Assembly (NCBI GenBank): GCA_942490925.1
Contig: CALNYX010000017.1
Span: forward strand, 620,001-684,000
DNA: 64,000 nt
Source of the DNA: CALNYX01 sp942490925
GTDB lineage: Bacteria; Chlamydiota; Chlamydiia; Chlamydiales; JAAKFR01
Reading direction: 5' to 3'
Shown here: positions 1 through 8,860 of the stretch, piece after piece
How positions within the stretch are numbered: the first letter of the stretch is position 1
Layout of the letters: each line of letters starts with the position of its first letter
Translations under genes and position numbers: made by a program
Notes under the pieces: generated by a model
Seen by the model: the letters and a program-made list of their open reading frames with translations, nothing else
Told to the model about the DNA's origin: nothing
Database searches by the model: none

Positions 1-39
1 CTTGAGAACCCGATAGTCACCAAGAATTTGTTGTTCCAT
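1..39 (-). CDS. N-terminus of a probable Hanks-type Ser/Thr protein kinase (partial)
   Basis: Only the first 13 codons lie inside the window, reading MEQQILGDYRVLK. The run ILGDYRVLK is the usual opening of bacterial Hanks-type kinases, just before the glycine-rich ATP loop. A GAGG element precedes the ATG, and the start lies one base after the stop of the upstream TPR gene, so the two are probably co-transcribed. Chlamydiae do encode such kinases. With only 13 residues visible the family call is a guess from a short pattern; the reading frame itself is well supported. Confidence 0.4.
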   Translation of the reverse strand, partial: MEQQILGDYRVLK

Positions 40-40
40 C

Positions 41-871
41 CTATCCTCGATGTTGATTTAAATATTCTTGCGCCGCTGTAATAGCGCGACTATATTCATA
101 CAATTGACGCGCTTTGTCAATGATCGATTGCGCGATTCCAAATTCGTCTAAAGCTACAGCCTCTCGCACATAAAGATAAATATCGCTTCGTGGAAGTGCC
201 ACGCCATTAGCCACCATCTTTTGTAAGTAGGTTTGTACAAGAGCATCGTTTTTCTCATCTTTGGCTAAAAAGATCAAGATCTTATAGAGACTGGCATCAT
301 GTGCATTACGCTCTAATGCTAGAGAGAGATAGCGAAATGCATCTTCTTGATAAGTGTGACGCTCCTCAGGTCCTCCAGCATGTTGCGACAAGCGGAGGTA
401 GAGAATCCCTTGTGTTTTGTAAGCTAGAAACGTCTCTTTGAGATGGGCATAGCCGGCGTAAAAGCGCGAAAAAAAGGCGTCATATTCTCCTAAATTTGCG
501 TAGGCCATTGCCAAAATAAAATTCAATGCCGTGCTCTGCTCTTCACCCTCATATTTCTTGATCATCTCATGAGCTGTACGAATCGGATCAATCCCCCCTT
601 GAGTGAGATAGAGCTCTAAGAGCTCTTTATAAGGCTCGAGTGAGAGTGGCTCTTTAGCTTCCATGTATTCAAGCGACAATAAAAAATGCTTGAAGGCGCG
701 ATTGAGTTCTTGATCTTGATGATAGGCAAGAGCTAAGCGAAAATGAGCGCCACTATTCTTAGGATCCTTGTCGAGTTCCTGCTGGCACTGGGCAATCTCA
801 TACTTTGCCTCTTCAAATGAGGCCGCGTAAAGCGAGGAGAACAGAAAGAGAAGTAAAAAACTTTTTCGCAT
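41..871 (-). CDS. Exported TPR-like repeat protein
   Basis: The 276-residue protein opens with a signal peptide (MRKSFLLLFLFSSLYA) and is then almost all helical. Tetratricopeptide-like pairs start around residue 25 with the pattern AHFRLALAYHQDQELNRAFKHF, and further helix pairs continue to the C-terminus. TPR arrays are protein-docking scaffolds; the signal sequence suggests a periplasmic or outer-membrane-associated site. The stop codon is one base before the start of the kinase-like gene, which implies an operon and perhaps a joint role in signalling. No enzymatic motif is visible and no more specific name can be given. Confidence 0.7.
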   Translation of the reverse strand: MRKSFLLLFLFSSLYAASFEEAKYEIAQCQQELDKDPKNSGAHFRLALAYHQDQELNRAFKHFLLSLEYMEAKEPLSLEPYKELLELYLTQGGIDPIRTAHEMIKKYEGEEQSTALNFILAMAYANLGEYDAFFSRFYAGYAHLKETFLAYKTQGILYLRLSQHAGGPEERHTYQEDAFRYLSLALERNAHDASLYKILIFLAKDEKNDALVQTYLQKMVANGVALPRSDIYLYVREAVALDEFGIAQSIIDKARQLYEYSRAITAAQEYLNQHRG

Positions 872-968
872 GAGGACTTATCAGAACAAAAAAGAACGCT
901 TCTGTCAACCCTGTTTCGCTTTAATTTCTACTTGTGCTATGGTGCTTTCTTTAAATTTTGGAGAATGA

Positions 969-3344
969 ATGAACAAACGCACCATTACCTACGTCCTGCT
1001 CGTTACTGTCGTCTTTTTTGGACTCAATATCTTTTTTAGCTATCAGCGAGATCAAAAAAATCGAGAGCTTCTCCAACAAAAAGAGGCGCAGCAAGCCAAA
1101 AATCAAGAGAGACTACAAGCAGAGCTCAAGACACGTAAAGAGAACGTTACAAACCTGCCGATTGTCACAATTGATGATCATCAAGGATTACAACTCGGTG
1201 ATAGCCTCGTGACTCTTGCCTGGAAACGTTCCATGCCTGAAACACTTTCTATCGGCTCGCAAACCTACCACTTGCGCACCGATGACTCTGTCGTTGACGG
1301 GCCAGTTCTCTACGCATCCCCCAGCTTTAAACAGCTCGAAATTGCCTCCTTGCCGTCAGTCGGGTCGAGCGATCTTCAACTTGTCACATTTCAAGATGGT
1401 CAAGCAGCCGTCTTCCTTGGTGAATACAAAGAGGGGCAATTGTCCATTTATGAAGGGCCACTCAAGTCAAATGCTCTTGCCCTCTATCGCTCAGGCTCTA
1501 GCTGGCTTTTAGCCGGCCTCTATGAGTGGCGCGGCAATCTCTTCATTCCGATGCAAGACCTTCCCCTTTTCGGTCCCCTTGTCAAGCAGCCCAATTTCCA
1601 AGCGACCACAGACAAGAGTCATCAATACTACGTGTTAGAGAACGACTACGTGCAACTTGTCTTTTCAAATGTTGGTGGTGCCCTTTCAGAGATCAATTTG
1701 CCGCTGCACACCGACAAAGAGAGCTACAGCGTCGTCAATGAGATCGGGTTTGATCGTGAGATCATCAAAGACTCCCCTGCTAACGCCCACTTCCCTGAAC
1801 ATCCGTACCACAAAGCGGGAAGCTCAGAGGTCCAACCTCCAGGACCGATTGGCGGTTTCTATCCACTCATCAGACGTGATCTTTTTGGAACAAAAAAAGA
1901 GTTTGCTATTGCCCCGCAATACTACGCCATGAATATTGTCTCGGATTATCCAGAGATGGCTGAACTCCCCTATGAAGTGCAAAAATTCACCGAAGATGAA
2001 ATCATCTTTGTAGCAACACAGCCTCATCGTAAAATCACCAAAACTTTCAAGCTTCACCCTGGTCATGAAGGCGCCCCCTACTGCTTTGATCTGACTGTCA
2101 AAGTTGATGGAGATGCACGTGGACTCTGGCTCACCTCTGGAGTTCCAGAAGTGGAAATCATGTCTAATTCCTCCTCTCCACAGCTTCAATATCGTGTCAT
2201 TCGTAAAGGGAAGGGCGAAGTTGAAAAGCTTGGACTTCCCAAGCCAAAAGAGGCGCTCTCGTCAACAACCATTCAACCCGATTGGATGGTCGATTCGAAT
2301 GGCTACCTCGGTGTGATTATCGATCCGCTCACAGATATTGGAACTGGCTACAAAGCAGCTGCGATCCCTGGACAAAATGTCCCGACTCGCCTCTCTGTCA
2401 TTGACCCCAAATATCAACCCTACAAGCCGAGCAAATATCCCGGCTACGAGATCTATCTGCCTTTGCCTAGCAAAGGTGGCACCTCAAGCTTCCGAGTCTA
2501 TGCTGGACCCTTTGAAGAAAAGACCTTGAAAGCCGTCGATCGTATGTTCGCTGACAAAATGACTGGCTACAACCCTGACTACGCAGCCGCTCGTAACTTC
2601 TACGGCTGGTTCTCTTTCATTTCTAAGCCCTTTTCCAAGCTTCTCTTTATTGTCATGTCGTTTTTCCACACCATCACTGGATCGTGGGGCTTTTCAATCA
2701 TCTTGCTAACTGTATTCCTACGCGTCTTGCTCTACCCGCTTAATGCTTGGTCGTTCAAATCGATGCGTCGCATGCAGAAACTCTCGCCGCAAGTGCAAGC
2801 AATTCAGAAGAAATACAAGAAAGATCCAAAACGTTCTCAGATGGAGATCATGACCCTTTATCGCGAGAAGAAGGTCAACCCCTTCATGGGCTGCGTTCCT
2901 ATCTTGATTCAGTTGCCATTTTTGATTGCCATGTTTGACCTACTCAAATCTTCATTCCAGTTGCGTGGCGCGAGCTTCATTCCTGGCTGGATTGAGAACC
3001 TAACAGCGCCAGATGTCCTTTTCTCTTGGCAGACCCCGATCTTCTTTTTTGGAACCCAGTTCCACTTACTACCCTTCATGCTTGGAGGCGTGATGTTCGT
3101 GCAGCAACGCCTCTCTTCACCGGCTAAAAAAGGTGTGCCGATGGATGATCAGCAGAGACAGCAACGAGCGATGGGAAGTGTGATGACCGTTGTGTTCACC
3201 TTGATGTTCTACAATTTCCCATCAGGTTTGAACCTCTACTGGCTCTCTTCAATGATCTTGGGTATCGGCCAGCAGTGGCTCACTAACAAAGTCTTGGACA
3301 AACATGATGATAAACCAGAGATCATCACGCCTAAGAAAAAGTAG
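969..3344 (+). CDS. yidC: Membrane protein insertase YidC
   Basis: YidC/Oxa1 inserts and folds inner-membrane proteins, alone or with SecYEG. The 791-residue length and layout fit the Gram-negative long form: an N-terminal membrane anchor near residues 7-26, a large periplasmic beta domain to about residue 540, then the five-helix insertase core. In the core, the segment VFLRVLLYPLN (about residue 585) carries the conserved groove arginine, followed by the basic cytoplasmic hairpin (KSMRRMQKLSP, QAIQKKYKKDPK) and the terminal NLYW helix. A GGAG element precedes the ATG. dnaA follows 51 bases downstream, the same neighbourhood as in Chlamydia. The call is secure. Confidence 0.97.
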   Translation: MNKRTITYVLLVTVVFFGLNIFFSYQRDQKNRELLQQKEAQQAKNQERLQAELKTRKENVTNLPIVTIDDHQGLQLGDSLVTLAWKRSMPETLSIGSQTYHLRTDDSVVDGPVLYASPSFKQLEIASLPSVGSSDLQLVTFQDGQAAVFLGEYKEGQLSIYEGPLKSNALALYRSGSSWLLAGLYEWRGNLFIPMQDLPLFGPLVKQPNFQATTDKSHQYYVLENDYVQLVFSNVGGALSEINLPLHTDKESYSVVNEIGFDREIIKDSPANAHFPEHPYHKAGSSEVQPPGPIGGFYPLIRRDLFGTKKEFAIAPQYYAMNIVSDYPEMAELPYEVQKFTEDEIIFVATQPHRKITKTFKLHPGHEGAPYCFDLTVKVDGDARGLWLTSGVPEVEIMSNSSSPQLQYRVIRKGKGEVEKLGLPKPKEALSSTTIQPDWMVDSNGYLGVIIDPLTDIGTGYKAAAIPGQNVPTRLSVIDPKYQPYKPSKYPGYEIYLPLPSKGGTSSFRVYAGPFEEKTLKAVDRMFADKMTGYNPDYAAARNFYGWFSFISKPFSKLLFIVMSFFHTITGSWGFSIILLTVFLRVLLYPLNAWSFKSMRRMQKLSPQVQAIQKKYKKDPKRSQMEIMTLYREKKVNPFMGCVPILIQLPFLIAMFDLLKSSFQLRGASFIPGWIENLTAPDVLFSWQTPIFFFGTQFHLLPFMLGGVMFVQQRLSSPAKKGVPMDDQQRQQRAMGSVMTVVFTLMFYNFPSGLNLYWLSSMILGIGQQWLTNKVLDKHDDKPEIITPKKK

Positions 3345-3395
3345 TAGATAAAATTCTCATCCCCAGTTATGAAGTGAAGGGGCATAGGAAGAATA

Positions 3396-4736
3396 ATGAG
3401 AGCTTGGGAAGAGTTTCTAACACAGCAAGAACGCGAACTCGGTAGGGAGACCGTCGAAAAATGGCTACGTCCCCTCAAGATAACCCGCTTTGATGCCTGT
3501 AACCTCTACCTTGAAGCTGCAGACTCATTCAAGGCGTTGTGGTTTGAAGAGCATATGCGCCCCAAAGTGCAATCCAAACTCTTCAACAACAATAACAAGC
3601 AGATCCGTGTACACGTTGCTGTTTCTGCTGCTGAATCCCAAGAGAAAAGACCCAAGAAAAAGCGTAAGGCAGAGAATGCCTCCCTTGCCCTCCCACCCTT
3701 CTCTTTAGACTTTGAAGAACTTGATCCAGCTTTTCAATTTGAAACATTCATCAGCTCCCAGAGCAACCTACTCGCCTACAAAATTCTGCGCGAATCGAGT
3801 GGAGAAGAGGATTCAGGACTCACTTTCAATCCCATCTACCTCTTTGGCCGCAATGGCACAGGAAAAACCCACCTTCTCAGCGCAGCTGCCAGGGGCATGC
3901 GGGCTCATGGCAAAAAAGCGATCTATGTCCGCGCTGATCGCTTCACAGAGCACGTAGTCAAGGCCATTCGCACTGGAGAGATGCAAACCTTTCGCAAAGC
4001 CTACCGCAATGTCGATGCCCTGATCATTGATGACATCGAAATTTTCTCACGAAAAAATGCGACTCAAGAAGAATTCTTTCACACCTTTAACACACTTCAC
4101 GTAGAAGGCAAACAGATCATCCTCAGTGGAAATTGCCCTCCGCAGGAACTCAAATATATTGAACCACGTCTGATTAGCCGTTTTGAGTGGGGAATTATTG
4201 TTCCTTTGCAGATGCTCGAGAAAGAGAAGCTCAAAGAAGTCCTGCTGCAAAAATCCCAAAAGGTTGACTTCCCGCTTTCAGAGTCGATCTTCAACTTCTT
4301 GCTCGACACCTTTTCTGGAAGTCTCAAGGCCCTTATCCGCGCCTTTGAAGCGCTTGTACTGCGCACCCATCTGCACCAAAGTGGAGCGTTAACCATTGAG
4401 GGCGTCCAGAAGATTCTCTCCGACCTCATTCAAGAAGAGGAACAAGCTGTCCTCACCCCAGGCAAGATTATCCGCACCGTTGCGGAGTACTACGGCATTC
4501 GGATGGATGACATCCTCAGCAAATCACAAGCACGTGAGTGCGCCTTGCCTCGTCAAATAGCTATGCACCTCTGCCGTGATAAACTGCATCTTCCTTTCAT
4601 GAAAATTGGCGATCTCTTTGCCCGAGATCACTCAACAGTGATGGCATCAGTCAAGCAGGTCCAAAAAGGGATTGAGAGCAAAAACCACGAGATCACCGGC
4701 TCCGTTCGCGGCATCGTCCAGCTCCTGGAAACCTAA
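3396..4736 (+). CDS. dnaA: Chromosomal replication initiator DnaA (one of the chlamydial paralogues)
   Basis: DnaA is the AAA+ ATPase that binds DnaA boxes and opens oriC. The 446-residue protein has the N-terminal domain I (WEEFLTQQERELGRETVEKWLRP), a short linker, the AAA+ domain with Walker A FGRNGTGKTHLL (about 150-160) and Walker B ALIIDDIEIF (about 208-216), and a C-terminal helix-turn-helix carrying the DnaA signature RDHSTVMASV (about 409-419). Chlamydiae often have two dnaA genes, and the one beside yidC corresponds to this copy. Its last four bases overlap the convergent ATPase gene. I saw no cluster of DnaA boxes nearby, so no origin is called. Confidence 0.93.
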   Translation: MRAWEEFLTQQERELGRETVEKWLRPLKITRFDACNLYLEAADSFKALWFEEHMRPKVQSKLFNNNNKQIRVHVAVSAAESQEKRPKKKRKAENASLALPPFSLDFEELDPAFQFETFISSQSNLLAYKILRESSGEEDSGLTFNPIYLFGRNGTGKTHLLSAAARGMRAHGKKAIYVRADRFTEHVVKAIRTGEMQTFRKAYRNVDALIIDDIEIFSRKNATQEEFFHTFNTLHVEGKQIILSGNCPPQELKYIEPRLISRFEWGIIVPLQMLEKEKLKEVLLQKSQKVDFPLSESIFNFLLDTFSGSLKALIRAFEALVLRTHLHQSGALTIEGVQKILSDLIQEEEQAVLTPGKIIRTVAEYYGIRMDDILSKSQARECALPRQIAMHLCRDKLHLPFMKIGDLFARDHSTVMASVKQVQKGIESKNHEITGSVRGIVQLLET

Positions 4737-6154
4737 TCGATTAATAGATCACCAAAATCTACGATTTTAAAGAAAAAACCACTTTTTTCCACATCTTTAG
4801 TAACACCATTGACATGAATCAAAATGGGCCAAACAGATGTTTTTTTAGGAAGAGCCAAAGCCTCAATTTTATTCTGAATTTCAGAAATGACATTCATCCC
4901 AATCTTCTCTTTAGAGAACTTGATTTCACATAGATAAAGTGAATTATATTTTGTTTGAATCATGTAGTCAATCTGACACCCACGATGAGACTGAGTTGCA
5001 TTTTGGAAAAATGGATTGTCGAACACAATATTTTCTGATGAAATATTTAGATGCTTTCTTAAACTCTTGCGATTATTCAAAACGAGATTCTCAAATTGTA
5101 GCCCCATAATTGTATCCCATCCTGCAGGTAAAACTTGTTCATCATGCAGAATTTTATGGGTGTTGGGCTCGATAACCTTTAGATAAAAGCGCAAGTAGTT
5201 ATCTTTCAATCGATAGCTACTCATAGAGAGAGATTTACCACTTTTCAAACTCCATGAAAAATCTCGAGAGACATATCCTGTGACAATTAAGTCATCAAGA
5301 TACTCACTAACGGTCCCTCCTTTTTTCATATCCAAAGCCTTACAGACTTCATCTAGAGTCGCATTTCCTTGCGCTAATCTCTTTACAATTTTTAAGTAGG
5401 ATTCACTTTTACGAGAAAACAAATCAGAGAAAATTTTCTTAAATTCCTTAAACAAGAAAGCCTCTTTTTCAAAACAGAGCGCTTGAATATTTTCTTCGGC
5501 CGTCCATTGCGGACGTATCTCCTCCAAGTAGCGTGGAACTCCACCAATAACGGACAAAATTTTAAACTTCTCGTATGCTGAAACTCGATCTGCATTGGGT
5601 GACCAAAACTGATTGCAGACAGGAAGCGGAAGCTCTTCTAGTGTCATGTCAACCGAAATACGACCTAAAAATCCTGTACTACTTAAGATGTTATCTTCAA
5701 TCCATTTTGACATCGACCCACTTAAAATAATGATCAATTCAGGATTTTTCTTAAAATCACGATCCCAGGCAGTTTTGAGTTTTCCTAAAAAAGTTGGATC
5801 CTTATCGCCCATCCAATTGATCTCATCGAGAATCAGCAGGATTCGACCTTCTTGAGTTTGCTGTGCTAAGTGCCAAAATAAGTCCCCCCAATCAGCCGAA
5901 CTTAAACCTGGAATATTCAGTTGCTCTTGCATCTGCCGAGCAAACTCTTTTCTCTGATGCTGAGGAGTTACATCTTTCTCTGGAGGCAACCCATCAAACT
6001 TATATGTTTTGATCGTTTTCCCAAATTCTTCAGCAAGCCGACTTTTTCCAATACGACGACGCCCTTTGATCACAACTAAGCTCGCCGTTCTCTTAGACTG
6101 TAGACGCTGGAGAATCTGCAATTCTCGCTGCCTGCCGAAAAATGAGTCTTTCAT
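4733..6154 (-). CDS. ATP-binding protein with DUF234 / PD-(D/E)XK-type C-terminus
   Basis: The 473-residue protein matches the archaeal-type STAND-like ATPase family found sporadically in bacteria. Residues 7-40 hold the FGRQREL start and Walker A GRRRIGKS; Walker B ILLILDE is at 105-111 and a sensor-like IILSGSMSKW follows. A winged-helix region lies in the middle. The C-terminal DUF234 region contains GCQIDYMIQ followed by LYLCEIKFSK, the D...ExK arrangement of a PD-(D/E)XK nuclease fold. Cellular role is unknown; families like this are horizontally mobile. It overlaps the end of dnaA by four bases and is preceded by several copies of a TTTTGTCACGATATT element, described separately. Confidence 0.8.
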   Translation of the reverse strand: MKDSFFGRQRELQILQRLQSKRTASLVVIKGRRRIGKSRLAEEFGKTIKTYKFDGLPPEKDVTPQHQRKEFARQMQEQLNIPGLSSADWGDLFWHLAQQTQEGRILLILDEINWMGDKDPTFLGKLKTAWDRDFKKNPELIIILSGSMSKWIEDNILSSTGFLGRISVDMTLEELPLPVCNQFWSPNADRVSAYEKFKILSVIGGVPRYLEEIRPQWTAEENIQALCFEKEAFLFKEFKKIFSDLFSRKSESYLKIVKRLAQGNATLDEVCKALDMKKGGTVSEYLDDLIVTGYVSRDFSWSLKSGKSLSMSSYRLKDNYLRFYLKVIEPNTHKILHDEQVLPAGWDTIMGLQFENLVLNNRKSLRKHLNISSENIVFDNPFFQNATQSHRGCQIDYMIQTKYNSLYLCEIKFSKEKIGMNVISEIQNKIEALALPKKTSVWPILIHVNGVTKDVEKSGFFFKIVDFGDLLID

Positions 6155-6175
6155 TATTTAGGTCCTTTTCCTCTA

Positions 6176-6267
6176 TTTTGTCACGAAATCAATAAAAACA
6201 CAATATCGTGACAGAAAAACAACCCTTGTTTTTTGTCACGATATTTAGAAAAAGCGAATATCGTGAC
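6176..6267. promoter_or_regulatory. Four copies of GTCACGATATT in alternating orientation upstream of the ATPase gene
   Basis: Copies lie at 6180-6189 (forward, GTCACGAAAT), 6202-6212 (reverse, AATATCGTGAC), 6235-6245 (forward) and 6257-6267 (reverse). The inner pair forms a long near-perfect hairpin from 6202 to 6245: a 12-bp outer stem, a one-base bulge, an 8-bp inner stem and a CCC loop. The array fills the gap between fcl and the ATPase start, both on the minus strand. It may be an operator for the ATPase gene, a terminator for fcl, or an end structure of a mobile unit; the sequence alone does not decide. Confidence 0.75.
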
Positions 6268-7211
6268 TAAACTGGAGTGCTACTAGAGAGCAGAAAGTCT
6301 TCATATGCTGATTTAAGCCCCTCTTTTAAAGAGACCTGCGCTTTCCATCCGAGCTGACTAATCTTAGAAAGATCTGTTTTTTTACGAGGCGTCCCATCAG
6401 GCTTCGACAGATCATTGACAATCTCTCCCTCAAAACCGACAGTCTTAGCAACCAATTGGGCTAAATTCCCAACCGAAATCTCATCTTCAGATCCAATATT
6501 GATATGTTCTGCCTCATCGTAGTGCTGCAACAAAAAGAGACACCCTTTTGCTAGATCATCGACAAAGAGAAATTCACGCAACGGTTTGCCTGTTCCCCAA
6601 ATGGCAACCTCTGCAGCATTAGACTCTTTAGCCTCATGAAAACGGCGAATCAGCCCTGGAATCACATGAGAATTTTCAGGATGGTAGCTATCGCCCCGAC
6701 CATAGAGATTCGTTGGCATTGCCGAAATATAGTGATGCCCATACTGCTGACGATAAAACTGCGTCAGCTTGATCCCTGAAATCTTGGCCAGTGCATAAGC
6801 TTCATTCGTTGTTTCTAGAGGACCGGAGAGGAGCGCAGCTTCAGACATCGGCTGTGTGGCTGCTTTGGGATAGATGCACGTACTGCCCAAAAAGAGAATG
6901 CGATCGATGTGACACTCATGCGCCTGATGAATCAAATTGCACTCAATCATGAGATTCTCATAGAGAAATTGTGCAGGATAGGTCATGTTTGCATAAATCC
7001 CGCCAACACGCGCTGCAGCAATCACAATCACATCGGGGCAATGTGTTTGCAGATAAGCGCGCACTGCTGACTGATCGAGCAGATCAAGCTCACTATGTGA
7101 AGGTTCTAAAAGCTGGGTGTAGCCACTGGCGCGCAATTCACGAGCAATTGCGCTGCCAACCATGCCACGCGCTCCGGCGACCATGATTGTTTGATTAGGA
7201 TGAAGCAACAT
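6267..7211 (-). CDS. fcl: GDP-L-fucose synthase (GDP-4-keto-6-deoxymannose epimerase/reductase)
   Basis: This NADPH-dependent enzyme makes GDP-L-fucose from GDP-4-keto-6-deoxy-D-mannose for glycan synthesis. The 314-residue protein is an extended SDR: the cofactor loop VAGARGMVGSAIA is near residues 11-23, the ARVGGI segment and FLGSTCIYPK follow, and the catalytic Y-x3-K is YALAK in NEAYALAKISG. The motif MPTNLYGRGDSYHPENSHV is diagnostic of this subfamily. The start overlaps the end of lgt by 17 bases, so the two are likely co-transcribed. No GDP-mannose dehydratase gene is in the window, so the substrate must come from a gene elsewhere. Confidence 0.92.
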   Translation of the reverse strand: MLLHPNQTIMVAGARGMVGSAIARELRASGYTQLLEPSHSELDLLDQSAVRAYLQTHCPDVIVIAAARVGGIYANMTYPAQFLYENLMIECNLIHQAHECHIDRILFLGSTCIYPKAATQPMSEAALLSGPLETTNEAYALAKISGIKLTQFYRQQYGHHYISAMPTNLYGRGDSYHPENSHVIPGLIRRFHEAKESNAAEVAIWGTGKPLREFLFVDDLAKGCLFLLQHYDEAEHINIGSEDEISVGNLAQLVAKTVGFEGEIVNDLSKPDGTPRKKTDLSKISQLGWKAQVSLKEGLKSAYEDFLLSSSTPV

Positions 7212-8034
7212 CCCGCTTTCTCCTTGTGTAGCGAATCAAAAGTCCAACACCCAAAGCGATGAATGGAAGGCTCAAAAGCTGCCCCATTCTAAGCAACGAC
7301 GTGCTTGATATGACATCACCCTGTGGAATTTTGACAAACTCAACAATGAAGCGGAAGGCAAAGAGCGTGACGAAAAAGACACCTGTTAAAAGCCCCTCTC
7401 CAAGCATTTTTTTGCGAGAGCGCCAGAGCAGCACCATCACTCCAAAGAGAGCAAAATAGAAAATCGATTCATAGAGCTGAACAGGATGGACTACGCCACC
7501 AGGTCCGTCGAGCGGATGGAGAAAGTTCACACCCCAAGGCAAATTTGTGGGCGTTCCAGTGATCTCTTGGTTGATGAAGTTTCCAATGCGAATGCAGGCT
7601 CCTGCAAAAGCTGTTGGAACAACCACCGCATCAAGTAGCGCCATGAATGAGAGCTTCTTTTGCATCCTAGAGAAAATAAATAGCGCAAGTAGAGCGCCCA
7701 TCGCACCGCCATGACTAGCCAATCCCCCTTCCCAAATCTTGACAATCTCTCCAGGGTGCGCTTGGTAGTAGGGCCAGCCGTAGAAAAAGACATAGCCGAG
7801 ACGCGCACCGACAAGCGACCCGATAATAATGATGAGCATGAAGCGGTCAGTAAATCGGATCAAACTCTCTTTATCTAGGCCAAGATAGGCGCCAAATACA
7901 TGGCGGATTAAAAAATAGCCTATGATAAATCCTGTGGCAAAACAGACTCCATACCAGGTAATTGGATGATTGATATAGGGAATTATGAAGCAAAACCTAC
8001 TTGGATCCCACTGAAGATGTGCAAAAAAATTCAT
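7195..8034 (-). CDS. lgt: Prolipoprotein diacylglyceryl transferase
   Basis: Lgt attaches diacylglycerol to the lipobox cysteine of prelipoproteins in the inner membrane, the first step in lipoprotein maturation. The 279-residue protein has about seven hydrophobic segments, the Lgt signature GGLASHGGAMGA in the first half and the conserved R-x-GNF-x-N element (CIRIGNFINQE) with PTNLPWGV after it, then HPVQLYES. Length is normal. Upstream is a divergent small membrane-protein gene; downstream fcl overlaps it. Lgt also lies near yidC and dnaA in Chlamydia, so the locus is conserved apart from the inserted ATPase and fcl genes. Confidence 0.95.
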   Translation of the reverse strand: MNFFAHLQWDPSRFCFIIPYINHPITWYGVCFATGFIIGYFLIRHVFGAYLGLDKESLIRFTDRFMLIIIIGSLVGARLGYVFFYGWPYYQAHPGEIVKIWEGGLASHGGAMGALLALFIFSRMQKKLSFMALLDAVVVPTAFAGACIRIGNFINQEITGTPTNLPWGVNFLHPLDGPGGVVHPVQLYESIFYFALFGVMVLLWRSRKKMLGEGLLTGVFFVTLFAFRFIVEFVKIPQGDVISSTSLLRMGQLLSLPFIALGVGLLIRYTRRKRDVASS

Positions 8035-8082
8035 TTTGACCTCGTTCTAAATAGAGGTAAAGTATAAGCTTTATTGCAAAAT

Positions 8083-8496
8083 ATGAAAAGAGAAACACTC
8101 ATACGTCTTGCCGGCACCGTCTGGCTGTTGATCGGATTCATGCTCTTAAGCATGGGGATCCGGTTCCTACGACTCTCAAGTGTTGAGAGCCTCTATTTTT
8201 GGGTTGCCCCCGCTCTTGGCGTTGGCTATCTCAAAGGAAATTTTATGCTTAAAAAATCTGTTAAAAAGCAGGTTGCACGCATCTCACAACTTTCAGAACC
8301 GACCCATATTAAACAGATCTACAGTCGCGGCTACTACATCCTCATCGGCTCGATGATGGCGCTTGGCATGAGTTTACGCTTTTTGCCCGTTTCACTTGCT
8401 GTTCGTGGGGCTGTCGATATTGCAATAGGCTTTGCCCTGTTTAATGGTGCACTCCAATACTACCGAGCATCACGTGTTGTACGGACTGGGAACTGA
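8083..8496 (+). CDS. Small conserved membrane protein ahead of acpS
   Basis: The protein of about 137 residues has four hydrophobic segments: LAGTVWLLIGFMLLSMGIRF, LYFWVAPALGVGYLKGNF, YYILIGSMMALGMSLRFL and LAVRGAVDIAIGFALFNG. A basic linker (KKSVKKQVARIS) sits after the second. No family motif is recognised. A TTG at 8074 could start three codons earlier; the ATG at 8083 is preferred, though neither has a close Shine-Dalgarno (AGAGG lies about 25 bases upstream). Its 3' end overlaps acpS by 23 bases, so the two are translationally coupled. My recollection is that Chlamydia also has a small membrane protein next to acpS. Confidence 0.65.
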   Translation: MKRETLIRLAGTVWLLIGFMLLSMGIRFLRLSSVESLYFWVAPALGVGYLKGNFMLKKSVKKQVARISQLSEPTHIKQIYSRGYYILIGSMMALGMSLRFLPVSLAVRGAVDIAIGFALFNGALQYYRASRVVRTGN

Positions 8497-8860
8497 CATC
8501 ATAGAAATTGCGCGCATTGAAAAGGCTCTTGAAAAACATCAAGAGCGCTTTTTAGAACGTATTTTCACTCAAAAAGAGCGCGACTACTGTCAGCGCCATC
8601 AAAATCCCTTGCCACATTATGCTGGGCGCTTTGCAGCCAAAGAGGCAATTGTCAAAGCACTTGGTACTGGCATCACGCAAGATGTCTTCTGGCAAGATAT
8701 CGAGATCCTCAATGATGCTTCAGGCAAACCTGAAGCATCTTTTTCTAAGCGCTTACAAAAGCAATTCCCCTATCAGATCATGCTTTCGATCAGTCATTGC
8801 AACCATTATGCAACTGCAACTGCTATTCTGGTTTCGCCTCAGAGTTCACTCCAAGGATAA
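8474..8860 (+). CDS. acpS: Holo-[acyl-carrier-protein] synthase
   Basis: AcpS transfers 4'-phosphopantetheine from CoA to acyl carrier protein, activating it for fatty-acid synthesis. The protein shows the two signature motifs, YGLGTDIIEIARIE at the N-terminus (metal-binding Asp) and AGRFAAKEAIVKALG in the centre, and ends with the SISHCNHYATATAIL strand. The family normally begins right at the GLGTDI motif, so the start is probably GTG at 8474 or TTG at 8477 rather than the in-frame ATG at 8432; no strong ribosome site separates them. The 3' end overlaps the convergent small membrane gene by 38 bases. Confidence 0.9.
   Translation: MLYGLGTDIIEIARIEKALEKHQERFLERIFTQKERDYCQRHQNPLPHYAGRFAAKEAIVKALGTGITQDVFWQDIEILNDASGKPEASFSKRLQKQFPYQIMLSISHCNHYATATAILVSPQSSLQG

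Noticed and set aside
1824..2189. 121-codon open frame antisense to yidC
   Set aside because: Lies completely within yidC, shows no motif and no ribosome site.
3345..3395. Possible oriC next to dnaA
   Set aside because: Only 51 bases lie between yidC and dnaA and no DnaA-box cluster is visible; chlamydial origins need not be here.
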